From contig JBCCHF010000004.1 in NCBI GenBank assembly GCA_039028895.1, positions 1 to 64,000 of the forward strand: a stretch of DNA of 64,000 nt. The letters run 5' to 3'. Every line of letters begins with the position of its first letter. The stretch's first letter is position 1. The stretch is from JAHDCJ01 sp039028895. Its GTDB lineage: Bacteria > Bacteroidota > Bacteroidia > Chitinophagales > Saprospiraceae. Below are positions 26,540-35,265 of this stretch, in pieces. Made by a program: the position numbers and the translations under genes. The notes below the pieces were generated by a model that saw nothing but the letters and a program-made list of their open reading frames with translations, had not been told where the DNA came from and searched no databases.

Positions 26540-27976
26540 ATGCGACTAAAATTATTCCTTCCACTATTGGCGATGTTCTGGATTACTATTGGCTTCGGCC
26601 AGGAAGAATGGGATCTCGAACGTTGTATCCGTTATGCCAATGAAAATAGTATTACCCTCAAACAAGCGGATATTAATACTGAAAATGCAAAGTTGACCCA
26701 AACACAGAATAAGATGGCTCAACTCCCAAATCTTGATTTTCAATCAAATTATTCATTTTCTTTTGGCCGTTCTATCGATCCTACTACTAACGAGTTCAGG
26801 TCTCAGAATCTTCAGTCACAGAGTTATAGTATTCAGGGAGGGGCTTTTCTCTACCGTGGATTAACTATTCGCAATGGCATCAAGGCAGGAGCTCTCGATA
26901 TTGAAGCTGCAGAAGCAGATAAGGAAGCTGCAGTGAATGACCTTGGTTTAAATGTTGCCGCTGCCTACCTGGGTGTACTACAGGCTCAGGACCAGATTGC
27001 AATTGCTGAAAACCGTAAAAAGCAAACGGAAGACCAACTTGACAGAACAAATAAATTGATCGAAGCAGGTACTTTGCCCGAAGCCAACAGGTATGATCTT
27101 GAAGCACAATTAGCTTCTGACGATCAAACACTCACAGCAGCAAATAATGGGCTGATACTGGCATACCTTAGTTTAAAACAACTACTCAATCTCGACCCAG
27201 CTGCAGAAATGAGTATCGTCAGACCAGACATCTTGCTTCCGGTAGAAGGAAATTTGGATGACTACGTTATGCAGGAGCTATTCTCGACAGCACTAACAAC
27301 TCAGCCAATGATCTATGCCAACGAAAAACGCATTGAAAGCGCTGAAATTGGCGTCAAAATAACAAAAGGGGCACTCCATCCGTCGCTTAGTGTTTTTGGA
27401 GATATAGGTACCAGGTATTCAAGTATATCTCGTGATTTTGAAAACTTCAATGTCACCGGTGAATTTGACAGAACAGATCTTATCGTAGAAGCAGGCGGTC
27501 AGCAAGGTATTCTAACAGTACTTGATCCAGTTGTTGAATTTGGTAAAAGGCCCTATTTCAAACAACTCAATGACAACTTCAACCAGGGCATTAGTCTTGG
27601 TCTGGCCTTTCCCATATATAATAGACACACTAACAGGGTAGCTATTCAAAAGGCACAGCTTCAGGTCTTGAGTGCTCAATACTCTGACGAGTTGGCCCGC
27701 ACCCAGCTGAAAGCTGATATTCAAAGAGCGCTCACTGATGCAAAAGCAGCTTATGACCAGCTCGAAGCCAGTGAAAAAACTGTAACAGCAAGACAAAAGT
27801 CATTCGAAAACGCGGAGAAGCGTTATAGCCTTGGCGCTATCAACACCTTCGAATATAACCTGGCAAAAGACAACTTTGACGTTGCAAGATCAAACGAGGT
27901 TTTCGCCAAATACGATTATGTTTTCAAGATGAAGGTTCTCGATTTTTATTTAGGCAGACCAATCAAACTTGATTAA
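26540..27976 (+). CDS. TolC family outer-membrane efflux protein
   Basis: This 478-residue protein has a signal peptide ending at GFGQ. The sequence is the duplicated TolC helix-strand layout: WDLERCIRYANENSITLKQA at the start, long amphipathic helices, AAYLGVLQAQDQIAIA, the second repeat near KAAYDQLEASEKTV, and YSLGAINTFEYNLAKDN near the end. It would form the outer-membrane channel of a tripartite exporter. The periplasmic adaptor follows 73 bases later, but no inner-membrane pump gene is in the cluster. Confidence 0.93.
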   Translation: MRLKLFLPLLAMFWITIGFGQEEWDLERCIRYANENSITLKQADINTENAKLTQTQNKMAQLPNLDFQSNYSFSFGRSIDPTTNEFRSQNLQSQSYSIQGGAFLYRGLTIRNGIKAGALDIEAAEADKEAAVNDLGLNVAAAYLGVLQAQDQIAIAENRKKQTEDQLDRTNKLIEAGTLPEANRYDLEAQLASDDQTLTAANNGLILAYLSLKQLLNLDPAAEMSIVRPDILLPVEGNLDDYVMQELFSTALTTQPMIYANEKRIESAEIGVKITKGALHPSLSVFGDIGTRYSSISRDFENFNVTGEFDRTDLIVEAGGQQGILTVLDPVVEFGKRPYFKQLNDNFNQGISLGLAFPIYNRHTNRVAIQKAQLQVLSAQYSDELARTQLKADIQRALTDAKAAYDQLEASEKTVTARQKSFENAEKRYSLGAINTFEYNLAKDNFDVARSNEVFAKYDYVFKMKVLDFYLGRPIKLD

Positions 27977-28049
27977 TAAACTAATATCAATCCACCCGAT
28001 TTGATATTCGGGAGCAATAAATGCACTCTCTCACAAAAAAGTCCGAACC

Positions 28050-29426
28050 ATGGCAAAAAGCACTCAAGGGAAAAAAAAGAAAAAAGGAAATAGCCTCCTC
28101 TGGATATTACTTGGCATCGTAGCAATAATGATCGCTGTAGTGGCCGTCAGAGGTGGAGGTTTTGGCAAGGATGAAGGAATTGAAGTAGATGTTGAAGATG
28201 TCGAAACACGCACCATTGTTGAGACCGTAGAAGCAAGCGGCAAGATCTTTCCGGAAATTGAAGTAAAGATCAGTTCCGATGTCTCCGGAGAAATCGTCGA
28301 ACTGCTTGTTGAAGAAGGTGACAGCGTCACTCAAGGCCAATTACTTTGCAGGATTAAGCCAGATGCCTATCAGTCTGCACTGGAAAGAGCAAGGGCAGCA
28401 GCCAATACCTCAAGAGCCAATCTCTCTGGTGCCATTGCCAATGAAGAGCAGTTAAATGCCCAAATGGTTCAGACCCGCATCCAATTGGAGAATAATGAGA
28501 CCATTTATAATCGGCAGAAATCGCTTCACGACCAGGGTGTAATCTCTGACGTCGATCTTGAAGCAGCCGAAACAGCTTTCAAAACATCAGAGGCCAATCT
28601 CGAATCAATGAAAGCCAACCTTAAGTCTGCACAAGAATCTGTGAAAGCAGCCAGATATAGCGTTAAAAGTTCTGATGCTACTGTAAAAGAGGCCAAAAAC
28701 AGCCTTTCTCAAACCACCATTTTTGCACCTAACAGTGGCATTATATCAATGCTGAATGTAGAGAAAGGGGAACGCGTAGTAGGAACTTTACAAATGCAGG
28801 GTACCGAGATTCTCCGTATTGCAAACATGGACAAGATGGAAGTGCAGGTGGAAGTCAGTGAAAATGATGTACTCAGGGTAAAACTCGGAGACACCACCGA
28901 TATTGAAGTTGACGCTTATCTCAATCGTAAATTTACAGGTATCGTTACCGAAATTGCCAATTCATCTACAAATGCAGCACTGGCAGCATTGAATTCAGAT
29001 CAGATCACCAACTTTGTGGTCAAGATTCGTATTCTTCCAGGCTCGTATGGTGACTTGCTGGGTGATGGCATCAAATTTCCTTTCCGTCCCGGAATGTCAG
29101 CTTCAGTTGAGATCAGGACGAATAAGGAGGCAGGCGTAATTACAGTACCAATCCAGGCAGTAACAGCCCGCGAAGATGAAGATGAAGACAATCTGGAAGC
29201 CGAAATCAAGGAAATCGTTTTTGTTTATAATAACGATACGGTAACCACTCGCGAAGTCAGAACGGGCATTCAGGATGATTCCTATATCCAGGTTGTCGAT
29301 GGCCTTGAAAAAGGTGACAAAATCGTTTCCGGACCTTATTCAGCTGTTTCCAAGAAATTGAAAGACGGTTCGAAAGTTTCCATGAAGGATAAAGACGAAA
29401 AAGACAAGGATAAAGAGGAGTCATAG
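28050..29426 (+). CDS. HlyD/MacA-type periplasmic adaptor (membrane fusion) protein
   Basis: This 458-residue protein has a short basic cytoplasmic N-terminus (KKKKK), one transmembrane helix at about residues 15-34, then the adaptor layout. A lipoyl half lies at about 60-110 (KISSDVSGEIVELLVEEGDSV). A long coiled-coil hairpin at about 110-225, the second lipoyl half (ATIFAPNSGIISML-like) and a beta-barrel ending in GDKIVSGPYS follow. It bridges a TolC channel and an inner-membrane transporter. MacA-like adaptors usually precede an ABC ATPase and a MacB-type permease. Here the next gene, 4 bases on, is an unrelated glycosyltransferase, so the pump must be encoded elsewhere. The tail is Lys/Asp/Glu-rich. 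Confidence 0.92.
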   Translation: MAKSTQGKKKKKGNSLLWILLGIVAIMIAVVAVRGGGFGKDEGIEVDVEDVETRTIVETVEASGKIFPEIEVKISSDVSGEIVELLVEEGDSVTQGQLLCRIKPDAYQSALERARAAANTSRANLSGAIANEEQLNAQMVQTRIQLENNETIYNRQKSLHDQGVISDVDLEAAETAFKTSEANLESMKANLKSAQESVKAARYSVKSSDATVKEAKNSLSQTTIFAPNSGIISMLNVEKGERVVGTLQMQGTEILRIANMDKMEVQVEVSENDVLRVKLGDTTDIEVDAYLNRKFTGIVTEIANSSTNAALAALNSDQITNFVVKIRILPGSYGDLLGDGIKFPFRPGMSASVEIRTNKEAGVITVPIQAVTAREDEDEDNLEAEIKEIVFVYNNDTVTTREVRTGIQDDSYIQVVDGLEKGDKIVSGPYSAVSKKLKDGSKVSMKDKDEKDKDKEES

Positions 29427-29430
29427 ATAT

Positions 29431-30012
29431 ATGTCTCTACTACTGATTTTTGTAAAAAATCCTGTAAAGGGTACCGTCAAGACACGAATTGCCAAAACAG
29501 CAGGTGATGACGAGGCATTAAGGATCTACCTTGAGTTACTCAAGCATACCCGGAACGTAACACGTCAAATTGAAGCTAATCGTTGGATTTATTACAGCAC
29601 TTCCATCGAAGATAATGACGGTTGGTCAATTGATGAATTCTCCAAAAAGGTACAGGTTATCGGTGATTTGGGCCACAAAATGCAATCAGCTTTTGAAGAA
29701 GGACTTAAAACCTACGATAAGGTCGTAATCATCGGGAGTGACTGTCCTTTATTAACCCCGGAAATTATCAACCAGGCGTTTGAAAGTCTTAACCAACATA
29801 AAGTAGTTTTTGGTCCTGCAAATGATGGCGGGTATTACCTCCTCGGCATGACAGAAATGGTAGATTCCATTTTCAATAATAAACCCTGGAGCACTCCCCT
29901 ACTTCTCGATATCACTTGCAAAGAACTTGAAAACCAATCTATTAGCTATGCCTTACTCGAAGAGCTACCCGATGTAGATCATGAAGAAGATTGGAAAAAA
30001 TATGGGTGGTAG
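29431..30012 (+). CDS. DUF2064 / TIGR04282 family glycosyltransferase
   Basis: This 193-residue protein has the family start LLLIFVKNPVKGTVKTRIAKT, the IIGSDCPLLTPEII metal-binding loop and the GPANDGGYYLLGM block. This is a GT-A nucleotidyl/glycosyl-transferase fold. Members have been named for arsenosugar biosynthesis in some genomes, but the general role is unsettled. It starts 4 bases after the adaptor stop, so it belongs to the tolC-hlyD transcription unit, and converges on the response regulator. The link to efflux may be purely positional. Confidence 0.88.
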   Translation: MSLLLIFVKNPVKGTVKTRIAKTAGDDEALRIYLELLKHTRNVTRQIEANRWIYYSTSIEDNDGWSIDEFSKKVQVIGDLGHKMQSAFEEGLKTYDKVVIIGSDCPLLTPEIINQAFESLNQHKVVFGPANDGGYYLLGMTEMVDSIFNNKPWSTPLLLDITCKELENQSISYALLEELPDVDHEEDWKKYGW

Positions 30013-30019
30013 TTAAAGC

Positions 30020-30400
30020 TTATTGGCCTAATTCGATTTCCAATTCCTGGAAAATGCGCCTGATCCTTAAAATAAGCTCATAAGGCTTGAAGGGCTTGGT
30101 AATGAAATCATTAGCACCCAATCTGAATGCTTTTAAAACAATTTCATCCAATTCAAGTGCAGAAATTACAATGATGGGCGTTTCACGTTTAAGTTCATGC
30201 CTGACATACTTTATCAACTCAAGTCCTGTAATGTGAGGCATCATAATATCAGCGATAATAAGATCGGGCTCTTCGGCAGTTAGTAATTGAATAGCTTTTT
30301 CTCCATCTTCAGCCTTGATAACTTCAAAGCCTTGCCTTTTGAGCCTAAACTCAAGGGCCGTGAGCATAATTTCCTCATCCTCACAAATAAGAATTTTCAT
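30020..30400 (-). CDS. Single-domain response regulator
   Basis: This 126-residue protein is a receiver domain only. Acidic residues in CEDEE (7-10), the phosphoacceptor D51 in IADIMMP, the Ser of VISA and K102 in FITKPFKP are all present, so it should be phosphorylatable. There is no output domain; such proteins act by protein contact or as phosphate relays. It lies 109 bases downstream of the hybrid kinase on the same strand, making it a plausible partner through that kinase's Hpt domain. Confidence 0.92.
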   Translation of the reverse strand: MKILICEDEEIMLTALEFRLKRQGFEVIKAEDGEKAIQLLTAEEPDLIIADIMMPHITGLELIKYVRHELKRETPIIVISALELDEIVLKAFRLGANDFITKPFKPYELILRIRRIFQELEIELGQ

Positions 30401-30509
30401 TATTGCCGTTTACTTTTAATGGATGATCAAGGAGATGACTTGATACACCAATCGCTGTTAAAAAATGGAGCAATTCTAAAGATAGAAAAAACCTTGATAT
30501 TAAACTAAA

Positions 30510-33251
30510 TCAGGTCTTTTCAACTAGTAGTTTCACATTGTTAAAAGCAACTTCAAGCTCCTTTTTAGCATTGGCATAAAGCTGGATGACCTCTTGTATC
30601 AATTTGGGCGCTTTATCAGAAACTTCATTTTCTCCATGGCTATTTTGCTGGTATTCCCAGAGTAAACGGTCTAGCTTGATATTGGTCTCGATGAGCTTTT
30701 CATATCCAATATAAGGCAGTGTGGTTTTCATTTTGTGACTAACCTGTTTAAGGTCTTCCCAGTTTTTCTCCAGGGCGAAGCGTTCCATTTTATGGAATTC
30801 TTCTTCTGGCTCCTTTAGTAACATTTCCAACAAAATAGCTTTCATCTCTGCGTCACCATCGGCCATCAGGTCAAGGTAGCCCATATTGATAAGTTGGAAA
30901 GTTTCAGGAATTCTTTCCCTTTTCATAGTTTGGTCTTTAGCTTGGATATTTTTATTGAGATACATCCCAATTTTTTTAAATAATTCATCGGGAGTAAAGG
31001 GTTTTAGAATACAATCATTCATGCCGTATTCTTCATACTTTCCTTCCTTTGAAATATTGACGTGCGCTGTCATTGCCAGAATGGGTATTTCTGCTTTTCC
31101 AGGGCCCATGTTTTCCCTGATGTACTTTGTAGCATCAATCCCATTCATCACCGGCATTTGAATATCCATCAGGATGATCTCTACGGGTTCACTTTCCAGT
31201 TTTTCAATAGCCTGCTTTCCATTATCTGCTACAATCAAGACGGCTTTGGGCCATTCTTTCATTATAATCTTGGAAGCAACGAGCTGGTTTACTTTTTCGT
31301 CTTCGACCAACATAATCGTTACATCACTATCTCTTCCTGTAATCTGCGGTTTGATCTTCTTGCTGGTGTCCTCAATTTCATCTGGTTCTCCTTTCGGAAA
31401 TGGGATTTCGACAATAAACAATGAGCCTTTACCAAAGGTACTTTCAACAGATACCGTTCCGCCCTGTAATTCAACCAGGTTTTTCACAATAGCCAGCCCA
31501 AGGCCTACTCCTTCGTAGATCTTTTCTTTATTGTCTGACACTCGTGTGAAATTTTCAAAAATCACATCGAGTTTATCTTCTTCAATCCCAATGCCTGTAT
31601 CTGAGACCTTAAACTGCAACGTCATTGCATCTTCAGATTCATCGGCGACATGCACTGTGATCCTGATTCTTCCTTTTTCTGTGAACTTGATGGCATTGGT
31701 GCAAAGATTAAGAACGATTTCTCTAAGTCTGAGCGGGTCACCGATCACCGGAGATCCGACTCCGCCATCAATCCTGAGTTCTGCCTGTATACCTTTTTCC
31801 GCAGCCTGGAATGAAATCAGGTTAAACACCTCCGTAATAAGGTGTTCTACATCAAAGCATTTTTGCTGCAATTTAAGTTCTCCATATTGCAACTTAGATA
31901 TTTCAAGAATGTCATTAATGATCCCCAAAAGGTGCTCCGAAGAACCAATTATCGTACTGATGTAATTGTGTTGCTCCTGGTTTATCGGCGTTTTCATCAG
32001 CAGGTGACTCATACCGAGAACAGCATTCAATGGCGTCCGCATTTCGTGAGAGACATTAGCCAGAAATTTTTCCTTCAGTTTGGAAGTCTTTTCTGTTATC
32101 TCTTTTTCCTTCAAGAGTTCTTCATTCCGACGCCGATCGGTAATATCTCTGATAATACCATGGTACCCCATGAAGTTTTCAGTTGTAGAAACGCTGGCAG
32201 TAATCAAACAGGCCCGTACCTGACCATCCTTTCTGACAATATCAACGGGGAAATCCCTTACAAACGAGGTTTTGTTCATCGCCTCGTGAAAATTGCGTTG
32301 ATCGTCTGGGTTTTTATACAGTTTTTCTGTTTTTAACGACCTTAACTCCTCCTCACTATAACCAAATAGGTCAATACTTGCCTGGTTAAAATCCATCAGG
32401 TAACCTTCTTGTGAACTGATATAAATCGCATCTGCAGATTGATCAAACACGGTCCGGTAAAGGATCTGGCTGCGAATCAATTCTTTTGCAGCAAGTGTTC
32501 TTTCGGTAATATCCTGAACAATTCCTGTTAAGCGGTAAAGGTGGTTTTCCGAATCCCTGGTGGCTTTGCACAAAACCGTAATATAACGCAGGTCGCCGTT
32601 AGGGCGAATGATACGCATATCTTGTTCTACCTGGTTATTGGCCTCGAGTTGCTCCCCCATTGCTCTGGTGAGGTAGGCGTCATCCGGATGAATTATGTTC
32701 ATCAGGGTTTCAAATTTGAAAAACCCGTCCATTTTCGGCATGCCCAAAATTCGGCTCACTTCATCTGAAGCCGAGAAGTGCATAGACTTCAGGTTGAACT
32801 CCCAATGCCCCAAGGCGGCAATCCTTTGGGCTTCTTCAAGCCGTTTTTTGATTCGGTTCCTTTCAATTGAATAGCCAAGAGTTTTGGCTAATTCCTCGCC
32901 ACTGAATTCTCCTTTTACAAGGTAATCCTGTGCTCCGGATTTTACAGCTCTCAGTCCAAGGTCTTTATCGGGTAATCCTGTCAGAACAATCACATTGGTT
33001 TCCGGGAAGTGGGAAAGCAGTTTTTCTACTGTCTGGAAACCTCGACTGTCAGGGAGGTGAAGATCCAGCATTACCGCTCCAAATTCGAATTTGCCGAGGG
33101 CTTCTAGTCCTTCCTGGAGATTGGTTTCATGTTGTGTCTTAATCTCATATTCTTCTAGCAGAACCTCTACTAAGCGGGCATCTCCCAAATTGTCTTCAAT
33201 AAGCAAAATGGGAAGGCCACTGTCGAATCCAGAAATTTCCTCCTTGGACAT
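30510..33251 (-). CDS. Hybrid sensor histidine kinase (REC-PAS-PAS-HisKA-HATPase-REC-Hpt)
   Basis: This 913-residue protein has no membrane helix. In order: receiver 1 (about 12-125, D63); PAS 1 (about 140-255); PAS 2 (about 265-380, ending GIIRDITDRR); HisKA with H402 in ANVSHEMRTPLNA; HATPase (about 510-620, N-box LCTNAIKF, DTGIGI, GVGLGLAIVKN); receiver 2 (about 643-765, D696); and an Hpt-like domain with H839 in SHKMKTTLP. A complete phosphorelay sits in one soluble chain, probably reading a cytosolic signal through PAS and an input from another kinase through receiver 1. The unknown 115-residue gene lies just upstream (15 bases), and the lone response regulator follows. Confidence 0.93.
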   Translation of the reverse strand: MSKEEISGFDSGLPILLIEDNLGDARLVEVLLEEYEIKTQHETNLQEGLEALGKFEFGAVMLDLHLPDSRGFQTVEKLLSHFPETNVIVLTGLPDKDLGLRAVKSGAQDYLVKGEFSGEELAKTLGYSIERNRIKKRLEEAQRIAALGHWEFNLKSMHFSASDEVSRILGMPKMDGFFKFETLMNIIHPDDAYLTRAMGEQLEANNQVEQDMRIIRPNGDLRYITVLCKATRDSENHLYRLTGIVQDITERTLAAKELIRSQILYRTVFDQSADAIYISSQEGYLMDFNQASIDLFGYSEEELRSLKTEKLYKNPDDQRNFHEAMNKTSFVRDFPVDIVRKDGQVRACLITASVSTTENFMGYHGIIRDITDRRRNEELLKEKEITEKTSKLKEKFLANVSHEMRTPLNAVLGMSHLLMKTPINQEQHNYISTIIGSSEHLLGIINDILEISKLQYGELKLQQKCFDVEHLITEVFNLISFQAAEKGIQAELRIDGGVGSPVIGDPLRLREIVLNLCTNAIKFTEKGRIRITVHVADESEDAMTLQFKVSDTGIGIEEDKLDVIFENFTRVSDNKEKIYEGVGLGLAIVKNLVELQGGTVSVESTFGKGSLFIVEIPFPKGEPDEIEDTSKKIKPQITGRDSDVTIMLVEDEKVNQLVASKIIMKEWPKAVLIVADNGKQAIEKLESEPVEIILMDIQMPVMNGIDATKYIRENMGPGKAEIPILAMTAHVNISKEGKYEEYGMNDCILKPFTPDELFKKIGMYLNKNIQAKDQTMKRERIPETFQLINMGYLDLMADGDAEMKAILLEMLLKEPEEEFHKMERFALEKNWEDLKQVSHKMKTTLPYIGYEKLIETNIKLDRLLWEYQQNSHGENEVSDKAPKLIQEVIQLYANAKKELEVAFNNVKLLVEKT

Positions 33252-33266
33252 GGGTGAGATTTAGTA

Positions 33267-33614
33267 TCACATTGGAGCGAAAACAAAATGCGCATCTTCT
33301 TTTTCACATACGAATAGACAAATGGTTTTGTTCGGATTTTTATAGACTTTTTTGAAAGCGTCTACCTTTTTTCGTTCGATAAGGCCTTTAGTCACAAATT
33401 CTTCCAGGGTGGAAACATTATATGACCAGTTAGCTCCGGAAGGGCCCATTTCGAGGATTGGAAGTCCAAGATTTATCCCTTCTCTAAAAGCCACCAGTAT
33501 TGGATAGTTTGAAACATCCTGATCCTGAACGGTTTGAAGAGCTTCGTTTAAAACCTTTTTGTATTTATTCAGATCGCTTTCCAGTGAGCGCAATACTTCG
33601 TGCTCTTGCGGCAT
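33267..33614 (-). CDS. Small conserved-looking protein of unknown function
   Basis: This 115-residue protein has no signal peptide or membrane segment. The N-terminal 35 residues are an amphipathic helix (LRSLESDLNKYKKVLNEALQ). The rest has mixed alpha/beta character and ends in a hydrophobic strand (TICLFVCEKEDAHFVFAPM). No domain recognised. It ends 15 bases before the hybrid kinase start on the same strand, so it is probably co-transcribed and may modulate the kinase (inference from position only). Confidence 0.7.
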   Translation of the reverse strand: MPQEHEVLRSLESDLNKYKKVLNEALQTVQDQDVSNYPILVAFREGINLGLPILEMGPSGANWSYNVSTLEEFVTKGLIERKKVDAFKKVYKNPNKTICLFVCEKEDAHFVFAPM

Positions 33615-33671
33615 TGGGTCAAATTTTAATTAGCTTATTTATCTAGGTTAAATGGATTCCAAAATACACTT

Positions 33672-35081
33672 TTATTGGATTAACTGCAATGCAACTACAT
33701 TTTCAATATGATGTGTATGGGGAAACATGTCAACCGGTTGAATATCCGTAACCTCATAAGCCTCAGACAATAAGTTTAAGTCTCTGGCCTGGGTAGCAGG
33801 ATTACAACTTACATAAACAATTCGGGGAGCCTTAAGTTCCAATAAAGCCGCTACCACATCACCATGCATGCCTGCGCGAGGAGGGTCAGTAATCACAAGA
33901 TCAGGCTTGCCGTTTTCAACGACAAATTCCCCTGTGAGAATATGTCTGACATCGCCAGCGTAGAACAAGGTATTATCAAGACTGTTCAATTTGGCATTCT
34001 TGTCGGCATCAACAATCGCTGCTTCTATTTCTTCGATCCCGATGACTTGTTTGCAGTTTGACGCTACATAGCAAGCAATACTCCCCAGGCCGGTGTAAAG
34101 GTCATATACCAGTTCGTTGCCTGTAAGTCTGGCAAATTCGACAACTACATCATATAGCTTTTTTGCCTGCCTGGAGTTGGTTTGAAAAAATGACTTGGGC
34201 CCAATCTTGAATTTAACATGCCCTAACTGTTCGATGAGATAAGGATTTCCAGACCACAATTTGAGCTCGAGATCGAAAATCGTATCATTCTTTTTTCCGT
34301 TAATGACATACATGATCGATGTAATCTCTGGAAAATTGTTTGCCAGAAAATCCAAAAGACCTTTCCTGGCTTCCTGGTCATCATAAAAGAAGCTGACAAT
34401 TACCATAGTCTCACCTGTTGAGGTAACTCTGACAAATAATTGTCTAAGCAATCCTTTCTGCTCCCTGATATCAAAAAAGGTTAACCCGTTTTCAAGGGAA
34501 AAAGCTCTGACGGCATTCCGTATGGCATTAGATGGATCAGGTTGAAGGTGACATTTATTGACATCCACGATCTTGTCGAATGCACCTGGACGGTGAAAGC
34601 CCAATGCATCACGATCCGTAATGACCTCTCCTGATGCAATTTCTTCTTCAGTAACCCACCTTTTGTTGGAGAAGGAAAATTCAAGTTTATTTCGATAAAA
34701 CTCGGTTTCGTCAGACCCCATGATGGTTCTTATACCTGAAACATCAATACCACCGATTCGTCCCAGGGCATTTTCCACTGTTTTTTGTTTGTGAAAAAGC
34801 TGCGAATCATAGTTAAGGTGTTGCCATTTACATCCACCACAAACACCAAAATGTTCACACACGGGCTCTATTCTCTCTTTTGAATATTCATGAAAAGCAA
34901 TAACACGACCAAGGAAATGGCCTTTGCGCTTTTTAAATACTCTGATATCCACAACGTCACCTGGCACTGCTCCTTCTATGAACACTACCTGGCCGTCATG
35001 TCGCCCGACGGCTTTTCCTTTGTCGGCAACTCCCGTTACAACCACATTTTCGAGTATCTTGATTTTTCTTTTTCGCCCCAT
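33672..35081 (-). CDS. rlmD: 23S rRNA (uracil-1939-C5)-methyltransferase RlmD
   Basis: This 469-residue SAM-dependent RNA methyltransferase starts with an N-terminal TRAM domain (about 8-65). An iron-sulfur cysteine cluster (CEHFGVCGGCKWQHL, with a later Cys in VNKCHL) follows, then a Rossmann-like domain with YDLYTGLGSIACYVA, the catalytic DPPRAGMH, and SCNPATQARDL with the nucleophilic Cys. It belongs to the RumA/RlmD/TrmA group; RlmC-type relatives cannot be fully excluded. A TAACTTTG -7-like element (35116-35109, minus strand) lies 27 bases before the start. Confidence 0.92.
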   Translation of the reverse strand: MGRKRKIKILENVVVTGVADKGKAVGRHDGQVVFIEGAVPGDVVDIRVFKKRKGHFLGRVIAFHEYSKERIEPVCEHFGVCGGCKWQHLNYDSQLFHKQKTVENALGRIGGIDVSGIRTIMGSDETEFYRNKLEFSFSNKRWVTEEEIASGEVITDRDALGFHRPGAFDKIVDVNKCHLQPDPSNAIRNAVRAFSLENGLTFFDIREQKGLLRQLFVRVTSTGETMVIVSFFYDDQEARKGLLDFLANNFPEITSIMYVINGKKNDTIFDLELKLWSGNPYLIEQLGHVKFKIGPKSFFQTNSRQAKKLYDVVVEFARLTGNELVYDLYTGLGSIACYVASNCKQVIGIEEIEAAIVDADKNAKLNSLDNTLFYAGDVRHILTGEFVVENGKPDLVITDPPRAGMHGDVVAALLELKAPRIVYVSCNPATQARDLNLLSEAYEVTDIQPVDMFPHTHHIENVVALQLIQ

Positions 35082-35265
35082 GTATGCGAATTAATTTGAA
35101 AACTTACCCAAAGTTAGGTTTTCTGAAGCTCAAAATGTGATGGAAAAGTTAAAATAATCTTGGGTGCACCTAAATCCTTTAAGGATGGTGGTTTCTATTC
35201 GTGTTTGCATAATAAATTGTCTATTTTTGCGTCAAATTTTTCAAAAGGAAATAAAGTATTGAAAA

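Noticed and set aside
31842..32336. 164-codon plus-strand frame inside the hybrid kinase gene
   Set aside because: Antisense shadow of a gene with continuous domain matches.
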